A DNA stretch of 64,000 bases from Toxotes chatareus (lineage: Eukaryota; Chordata; Actinopteri; Toxotidae). Shown piece after piece: positions 56,606 through 64,000 of the stretch. The notes beneath the pieces were generated by a model. The model had not been told where the DNA came from, made no database searches, and saw only the letters and a program-made list of their open reading frames with translations. The stretch's first letter is position 1. Each line of letters starts with the position of its first letter. The stretch is from the NCBI GenBank assembly GCA_016801885.1, contig CM028898.1:14296858-14360857 (forward strand), read 5' to 3'. The position numbers were made by a program, and so were the translations under genes.

Positions 56606-57737
56606 TGATTGTAAGGGCTGGGAGCTCTGGGCCCCAGCGTTGGCAATGGCAGAGAGCTGACTGCAGAATACATTGCCAGATGCTTGAAGAGTGTTTCATA
56701 GCAGACTTGAAGAACAAGAAAAAAAAGAGGCACAAAACTTGACTGAAAACAGGAAAAACAGAGACAAGAGAACACACCCATCCAAAAACACATGCACCCC
56801 CACCCATCCCTATCCACACATTCTCTCTCCCTTTTATTTTCTCTCTTTTGCTATCTCCACTCAGTGCTTCCACTCTGCTTCTTCCTGCCCAGAGGATTGT
56901 CAGCAGCGGTCACATTATGTCCTTTCTCTTTCTGTGATCAGGGGGTCGGCGTTGCGGCCGCAGAGCAGGCTCAACTCCAAGCCTGAAGTTCAATATCACC
57001 CCTCAACACCACAATGAAAGCAGGAAGGGCAGGGAGAGGACGAATGAGCCACCCACTGCTGCATTCACCACGGAAAACCCCCACGTGATTCACTTTTTTT
57101 GTGTGTGTCTGAAACTTTAAATGTGTTGTTTAAAGGGAAGTTTTACTTTTAACTTCAAGTGTCAAAGGCTCAAAAGGCTCAAGTTACCAACGGATATTTT
57201 TTTAAAATAACCCTCTATGTTTAATTTTGAGCAGAGACGGGGGAAAAAAGAGACAGACTAAAGCAAATGTAACTGCCATGACACATGTAGATTTTTAGTT
57301 GTAGGTTTTCAGAGACTTCAGGGACAGACTGTGATCCTGTGTAATATTTACTCTGCAGATGTTTGAGGGCGAGCTTGCACAATCAATTTCCCTTCAATTC
57401 CCCAGCCATCTACTCCTCCGAACCTGAAACTCCCCCCCTCTTTTTTTTCTGTTATACATGCACATGCCTCTGAGGAACCATGGTGAGTTGGGTGTGTTTT
57501 GTTCTCTCTTATTGCTCACATCAGTGTCTGCAATGTCCACTTAAAGAGCAGAGGAAGATAGAGAACAAGAGACAGAACACAGAAAAGAAGAAGTGGGGAA
57601 AAACATGTTGTGGCCTTTTCCCTGTATCCGCTCTTTTTTTTTCATCCCTCTGTTTCTAAGAACTGTTTGGTGATTAGTATGCAGAAAGGAAGCTGATTTG
57701 CATAATTAAGTGCTACAGAGAAAAAGCAACAAAGTTT

Positions 57738-57743
57738 GTTAGT
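57738..57743 (-). promoter_or_regulatory. Quaking-response-element core in the presumed qki 3' UTR
   Basis: The transcript strand reads ACUAAC, the core bound by STAR proteins such as QKI. No UAAY half-site lies within 20 nt, so the full bipartite element is not met. Confidence 0.25.
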
Positions 57744-57939
57744 TTTACATCTATGAGTTTAATAGTGTACAAAGAGTTATTCCTGCTCAGGATACTTTAA
57801 AAGTTAAAAGTTCATTGTTCAACACATATCTTTCTTTTTGTTTTTCATTGTTTTTTTTAGACACACGTATTTTTTTAAAAGGAATCCAAAGCAGAGACAG
57901 ATACAATTAAAGTGGTTAATAATCACAGAAGTGGTAACA

Positions 57940-57945
57940 GTTAGT
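57940..57945 (-). promoter_or_regulatory. Quaking-response-element core in the presumed qki 3' UTR
   Basis: The transcript strand reads ACUAAC with a UAAC half-site about 21 nt downstream, near the bipartite ACUAAY-N(1-20)-UAAY rule. Confidence 0.3.
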
Positions 57946-59937
57946 AACCTACACTTGGCACTGAAGAGAAGATTAATGTTGTACTACACTGTTAATTGTC
58001 ACACAAAGTATACAAAAGGCACAGAAGGCAAGCAATGCTGATCTCAAAGGCTCAAGTTAATACAGAGAACATCAGACTCCAGTTTCTCAGGACATTGAGA
58101 GTGACTACTAATGACACATGATGGATAGTTATATTTATCAAATTATTCTCCGTAATAAGGCATAATGTTCTTCTCTGAAAAGGTCATTTAATGTTATTTT
58201 CATGTACAAAATAAAATATAAAAATACATTATAAACCTGTTACAGATGTTACGACTCCATGTTTTTTTTTCTTTCTTTTCATGTCAAGGCATCAGTTGGT
58301 TTGTGTATGTAAAAGTGTATCACACCCTCTGAAAAAGCGGATGCACATGCAAAAATATACTGTCTGTATGGATGACTTCATCTCCAACAAAACAATCAAC
58401 CAAAAAAACAAAAAAACAAAAAACAATCAAACAAATAAACAAACAAACAAAAAACACAAACTATAACACTGTTCTCTGGAGGCATCTGAGCCTCATAACA
58501 TGTCAGACACTGTAGCTGGAGCGTAAATACTGAATTGCGCTTCCAATTCAAATGAGCCACTTTTGTTTTTTGGCAATGAAATCTGAATTGAGAAGGTTTA
58601 TCGATGTAAAAACGTAAAATGCACAGTAGATGACGACTATTAGGCTACGACACGTTTCCCGCAGTCCTAATCAATGTGCATAAACCCAAATGACATAATT
58701 TCATGCTGGGCACAAAGCCACAATGTAGTGATAAAAGATTTAGGTGTAACATTGTTCCATCGCTCTCAATAAATAAAGGCACTGTTGTTCAAGCTCATAC
58801 AATACTGTAGTGTGAAAAAAGGCAAAGGCATCACTGTGTAAGTCCTCGAGATTTTAGACAAAAGAAGTGCAACCTTCTCTCTGTACGCATTCGTGTGTGT
58901 ACTGTACAGGCTTGGCATTTATATTGTATATATTGACTCATTATCAGGATCCTTTATCTGTTAAGAAACACTCATAGATACTTTGGCATTTTGGATTCCA
59001 GTTTGTTATTTTTCCTCACTGAGCACCTGTCGTTGTGCGGTGAGAAAAAGTTCTGCGCTGGCATTCTGCTTAACTGAATGACGGCTCTTTTTAGTATTCC
59101 TCATTCACGTATGGTAAACGCAGCACCAAACAGTGTGTCTCTTGAAAAAAAAAAGAAGAAAAAAAAAAGAAAACTGTGACTTTTTAAACACATCACTGAA
59201 ACCACATGTCGCGGTTACATTTGCGAGGGAAAGATTGCTAATATAAGACGATTTTAACACCAATTAAAATGTGTTATGATTAAATTGATGAATGTTGGAC
59301 CATAAAAAGAAGCGATCCCTTTAAAGAGTGTCTCGTGGTGTTTCCCACGTTAAGTGAGAGGCGCCCGCTGAGGAAAAACACTTCGAAATATCAACATATC
59401 TCTTTCCAGTCAGTGTTTATGGAGGGTTACTGTGCTGGATAAGTAAAACTACCATCATTATCAGTACAGTTACCATATTATTAATAGAGTCATTATTATT
59501 GCGTCGTATGGACTGAGGGTAGGGCAGCTCAGATAGACAGTTTGGCACAGCTAAGGATTAGTTTAGGAGCCCTTCGCCAGTTTGGAGCCCGTCCTCAGTA
59601 AAGTTTACTGGTTATGCATGGCAATACCTGTTACGCATTGGGATTTCGACTGTCAGATAGTTATAAAAAATTCATAGACTGGCTTTGGAGTTTTGTAAGG
59701 AAGGCACGTTTGGCAAAGTTTAGGTTAGGACTTGGTGATGGGCGGGGTCCTGAGGTTTATTCCTTTGATCGCTGTCGTCTGGTTGGTTGGTTAGACAGAA
59801 GCAGCCGGGTTGTTCCCAATGTGCTCGTCTCTTGTTGGCTGAGCTGGGGGAGTGACGGGGGCCGTGGGCCAATGAGCACGCCAGCAGGCAGAGATGGGTG
59901 GGTCATCAGTGGGCGGAAATGTCAGAAGGTCAAGGGG

Positions 59938-59960
59938 TCATGGGTTAGTTGCCGTGGCAG
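59938..59960 (-). CDS. qki: Quaking: terminal coding exon of the QKI-5 form
   Basis: The exon opens after TAG at 59962-59961 and completes a split Ala codon. It encodes AATATNP and a stop at 59938. Human QKI-5 ends AATGN, so this tail differs slightly. It joins in phase to the exon at 61911-61985. The codons for Thr-Asn form ACUAAC, a QKI-binding core, just before the stop. The acceptor has a short pyrimidine tract (CTAACTCTAG). Confidence 0.72.
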
Positions 59961-61910
59961 CTAGAGTTAGACAGACAGAGACGGACAGACATGGAAAGGA
60001 AACAAAAAGGGCACATAAAAGGGGACATAAAAAGAAAAAAAGATAGAAGAGAGATTAGTGTCAGCTAGTGGCGTCAGGATGACAACAAGGCAGATCTACT
60101 GCAGCCACACAGCATGAGAGGTATTACAGAGGAGTTGCACAACGCCTTCATGAGCCCTCCATCACCATTCACAAGGACTTACATCAACCACCAGGTGTTG
60201 ACATAAGGAATGGCTGGTTAGCAAAGCTCACATGAGCGCATGAGGGTGTGTGCAGGGTTAAGTTTAAGAAGATACCCCTCCTGTCGTGTGACTGCTGCTA
60301 TAGTGATACTACTCATGCTAGCTGGGCTACTTCTCGCACAGACAGACAGTGAAACCATGGACAGAGAGGGAGACAGCATGGTTTCATGTGGGTGAGAGAG
60401 TGACCTTTATGTCCAAAGAAAAGTGTCTGGGCCTCAGAAATACTTTCGCTTACTGACAAGTAGAGGTATTGTTTAGCAGCAGGCATACGATCTTGGTGAT
60501 TAACAGTTGTGATTAACTGATTATTGATTATGGTTTGATCTATTTGCTATGAAGTATTAGAAGAGCACCTAATGACTACAGTAAGCAAAGAGGCACCATA
60601 AGAGACAGCGATGAGAGGTTAAGAGATGGTGATTTTAGAGGGACTTAAGAAACAATTTAACAATAGACAGACTAACTACAAGAATTTAGAGGCTTTGGTT
60701 TTCTTTAGAGATTTTTTTCAATAGTCATCTTTATTGCCTTTTAGTGTTTTTTTGTCCATCGTGTACAACAAGAGCACCACCGCTCACACACACATATATT
60801 GTAGCTAGCTAGTCCATTTCTATTGCATAAAACAGTCACGAGGCCTGTGAATCGAGAAGGTCACCTCATCTTAAATACAGAGTATAACACTGCCTTCATT
60901 GCCACCGGCGTGGTGACTAAAACAGTAGTAGCTACACACTTTGAATAAAGTTTGAAGTTTACATGGAGACACTTCATCTATAAAAAGCATACCATAAAAA
61001 CAAAAATAAAAATTTACAAACTAAAAAAAAAAACCTAAAAAAAAAATACTACAAGTATTTCCAAGCGATCTTGTTCCATAAGCTTCATATAAGCACTTAA
61101 ATCCTTAAAATCCCTATATACAAATTTATTTTGCAGCTAAATACATGGTAACAGCACCACTCTGGCTAGGAAATATATGAAAGATGTAAACAGCCCCAAT
61201 GATAAAGTCCAGTGGGCGACTGATAAGACCACAAACAACAGTATGTCATACAAAAGAGCTTGTAACACAGACTTCAGTAGTTATCACACGCTGTGTTTTA
61301 GTAGTAAAAACCAAAGATCATATTGAATTGAATGACCTTCAGAGAAAGACAATCACTGTTACTTTAAGTGTCATATGGTCATTGGGCACAACACAGGATT
61401 TAATTAATAATAAAAATTAAAAAAAAAAAAAAACATTTTACTGGAATGAAGTTGGGTATAAATAAAACTTCCCACAGTATTTGTAGGGTCAAAAGTAGTA
61501 ATGAAGAGATAAACAACAACAAAAAAAAAAAGTTTCTGAGAGAGGACTCCAAATCCAGAGTCACAAGGACCGAGTCACATGAATGGAGCGATCCATTCTA
61601 ATTGAGAGGGTCCCGGCCTGCAAGCCGTCCAGTTTATCTAACAGGCGAACAAAGATAACAGCTGCAGCTGTCACCCCTAACATGGTTCCTCCCAATCTGC
61701 TCACTTATTTCACTTTCACTGCAACAAATACTGTTTCACATTTCACACTGAACCGGCTCCAGCGTGTGACCTTTTCGCCTGACACAGTTATTTTTTAGGC
61801 ATGCCGTATTACAGACACATGTAAACTGAAATTGGTCCATTGGTCTGCATGCACGCACACTAACACACACACATACACATACACATAAAGTGGCTGGTGA
61901 GCTAACTAAC

Positions 61911-61985
61911 CTCTGTCTGTGGTCACTACCCTTTGGTAAGGATGGATTCTCTTGTCGTGGCGTCGTACCTTAGTGGTCATGGCAC
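61911..61985 (-). CDS. qki: Quaking: QKI-5-specific exon with nuclear localisation signal
   Basis: This 75-nt exon encodes AMTTKVRRHDKRIHPYQRVV followed by TTDR. It corresponds to human [24 protein letters not shown]. It contains the STAR nuclear localisation motif (RxHPYQR, here RIHPYQR), so the isoform should be nuclear and act in splicing and circular-RNA formation. It joins the exon ending at 63672 through a split Gly codon, skipping the QKI-6 exon. The intron between this and 59960 holds no other recognised feature. Confidence 0.9.
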
Positions 61986-62604
61986 CTGCTAACAGCCATT
62001 GACATCGCCAAAACAGAACACAGAAGGTTACTCATCAGAAAGACATCAAACAGTCCACCCATGGCACCAACATCAGTGAAACCAGGAATTTACAAAGTGT
62101 TCAAGGCTGAGGGTGAAAATAAGGTAAAAACATCTCGCTTCTAAGAGACAGAATTTTTTGTTGTTTTGTGGTCTTCTGCTTTCTAAAGAAAATATTAATC
62201 CAAACCACTAATCTCTGATTAAGCTTCACTAGTAGATTCAACGTCAGCTGTAAGTAAGTAAAGTCACTCTATAGCTCCATAGCTGTGATCAAAATAAGCT
62301 TTAACATGTATTAAATCACAAACAGCAGCACTAAAATCTCTATGGGTTCACTAAAATGTGTTAAAAATTACAAGCAGAAGCTGAACTATTAAAAAAAGTT
62401 AAATAGGTGTCACACCACAACACTAGTCTGCTAATACAAAGAGGAAATTAAGAGGAATGGACACTTGACTACAGAATGACTGTCGAGGAATCTGTCATCC
62501 TAAAGTATGAGCAAACTTTGACTGTTTGCTCTTTGGGACAAGTATGTGGGGGGGGGGGTCTCTGCAAGCCAGTCCGTGTGTGTGCTAGGAAGGGTTGCTA
62601 TTGC

Positions 62605-62630
62605 TTAGCCTTTGGTTGGGAAAGCCATAC
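62605..62630 (-). CDS. qki: Quaking: alternative QKI-6 terminal exon
   Basis: After TTTGCAG the minus strand encodes G-MAFPTKG and a stop, identical to the mammalian QKI-6 end (GMAFPTKG). Only 26 nt are coding and the rest would be 3' UTR. The isoform lacks the nuclear signal and is expected in cytoplasm and nucleus. In transcript order it lies before the QKI-5 exon. A run of 11 C on the transcript strand lies 47 nt past the stop (62558-62548). Confidence 0.88.
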
Positions 62631-63671
62631 CTGCAAAAACACAGGGAGAAGAGACTGTTAGCCCAGCAATGAGCATCAGCATGCACCTGTAAGTGATGTG
62701 GATGTATTACAAGAGCTGGATACGGCAACCAGTTCGTTCCAGTGGCAAATCGCTGTACCGCAACAATACAAATCCCCTGTGGTCCTTGTGTAGATTGTCT
62801 GGTTTGCGTGGTTCTGTTGGGGAAAGGCTTCAGGCCCAAATCTGGATCAGGTTTGTTTTGTTTTTTTTAAAGTGAGCTTTATACATGAAAGTTTATTCAT
62901 CATATTGGAAGCAGTAGTTTGACTAGAAAACTGCAGATGACCCCATCCCATATAAGATAACCTTTAATCAGAAAACTCAAGAGCCATATTCAGGTCACGT
63001 GACGACAACTGAGCAAACTCCATCTGCTCAGAAAGACAGATTTGGCTGAAACTAGGCTATGGAATTTTTTTTTTGTCAAACAAATGTATTTTTATCAAGA
63101 AAGTTCCCTGTTCCTCTCTCTGACTGAGTCAACAACATGTCGTGTTGCAACTAGATACGCAATGCCCAATGGTAAGACAAGGGCAAAGTGAGGTAAATTA
63201 TAAAATAAAGCAAAAATACATTTTCAGGTCTAGGGTTGGGTTTGGGTCTGAAATTTGGCAAACCAGGTTAGGACTTACAGATATGGATACAAGTCTGGTT
63301 TGGGCTTCTGTTTTTATGCACATGTGGAACTGAACTGTGGCCCACAAAGCATTTTCCCCATAGACTGCCATAATAAAACATGTCTGTAAAGTTGCTGACA
63401 GGACGCCAATTAGTCCTCTGTGTATTCTGAAAATTTAAGCCAAGAAAGATGTAAAACTTCTCCAGGGCCTAGAAACGCAGTTTTTTTGTCACAGTGTCTC
63501 CTCAATATAAAATCTATGGAACAAGAGGGCGTGGCCACGGAAAGTGACACCAGTGGAAGAGTTTTTTGGCGTATGTGCTTGGAGAGTAACGTCCATTGGA
63601 GCCCAGTATCCAGTTCTCACAATACATCCATTGACTATGTATGAAAGTGATGAACTTCTAAATTTACATAC

Positions 63672-63956
63672 CTAATACTCCAGTTGAGTCAATGGGGTAT
63701 TCCAATATGGAGGGTGTGAGTGTGTAGGGATACTCGTAGGGTGTGTAGATGATTCCAGATTCGGGCCCTTGCTGCACCAGCGCCGGGTGCGGATTGGCTC
63801 CCGGCACAAGGGTGGAGCTCTGGATCTGACGAATCAGAGGCATGATGGTCGGCGTGGTGACAGGGGCGGGGTTGCGCAGGGTTGGAGGCAGGACGGGTGT
63901 CGGGCCTGTGATGATCCGAGGCGCCTGAGGGGTCGCTAGTGGGAAGGCGGCGGTGG
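63672..63956 (-). CDS. qki: Quaking: shared exon of the C-terminal proline-rich region (gene continues right of window)
   Basis: This 285-nt exon encodes (A)TAAFPLATPQAPRIITG, then PTIMPLIRQIQ, then GIIYTPYEYPYTLTPSILEY and PIDSTGVLG. This is the region after the STAR RNA-binding domain of QKI, with its Pro/Tyr-rich SH3-binding stretch. The first codon is split with an upstream exon outside the window. The donor TTAG|GTATGT permits joining to either the 62630 or the 61985 exon in the same phase. The KH and QUA domains lie outside the window. Teleosts carry more than one quaking gene and I cannot say which paralogue this is. The middle is more diverged from human QKI than the GIIYTPYEYPYTL part. 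Confidence 0.93.
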
Positions 63957-64000
63957 CTGTGCGGCACACAAACATACAATATTGCAAGTATGTGCACACC

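Noticed and set aside
59614..59964. 116-codon plus-strand frame in the qki terminal exon region
   Set aside because: It is antisense to the qki terminal exon and 3' UTR, with no splice sites or family resemblance.

Overview
The window is nuclear DNA from a ray-finned (teleost-type) fish. It has compact multi-exon vertebrate genes with GT-AG introns, long CA/CT microsatellites, and fragments of interspersed repeats that I know from many teleost genomes. Five genes plus parts of two more can be read exon by exon, and each has a recognisable human orthologue or family.

Layout, left to right. (1) 70-1848 (+): the 3' part of lrrc59, an ER/nuclear-envelope leucine-rich-repeat membrane protein, with an intact tRNA-Leu(AAG) gene inside its last intron. 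(2) 5640-7375 (-): complete nat9 (GNAT acetyltransferase, tubulin-linked). (3) About 8929-13540 (+): a CCAAT/TATA-like promoter followed by a spliced-looking, internally duplicated gene with repeated 37-nt exons and an AATAAA signal but no convincing long reading frame. I call it a putative long noncoding RNA gene. (4) 13950-40058: about 26 kb of one AT-rich tandem satellite with a period of about 74-78 bp. An inverted monomer sits at each end, higher-order repeats of about 3.0-3.3 kb occur in the right third, and an inverted copy of part of the noncoding gene lies just beyond the right end. (5) 40537-43095 (-): syt15 (synaptotagmin-15). (6) 45428-47482 (+): gprin2 in one coding exon. (7) 49175-51168 (+): a secreted chymotrypsin/elastase-type serine protease. 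(8) 52241-54259 (-): timm23, the mitochondrial import channel subunit. (9) 59938-63956 (-): the last coding exons of a quaking (qki) gene, with both the QKI-6 and QKI-5 alternative C-termini.

SYT15, GPRIN2 and TIMM23 are neighbours on human 10q11, so 40.5-54.3 kb looks like an ancestral linkage block. LRRC59 and NAT9 are both on human 17q. The satellite and its inverted flanks lie between these two blocks, which makes this a candidate evolutionary breakpoint. The genes are not an operon-like system. The local interactions seen are tail-to-tail 3' ends (protease/timm23), a nested Pol III gene, and possible self-regulation of qki through ACUAAY sites.

All gene calls come from hand translation and splice-site reading. 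No alignment, repeat library or expression data were used. Family names rest on remembered human proteins.
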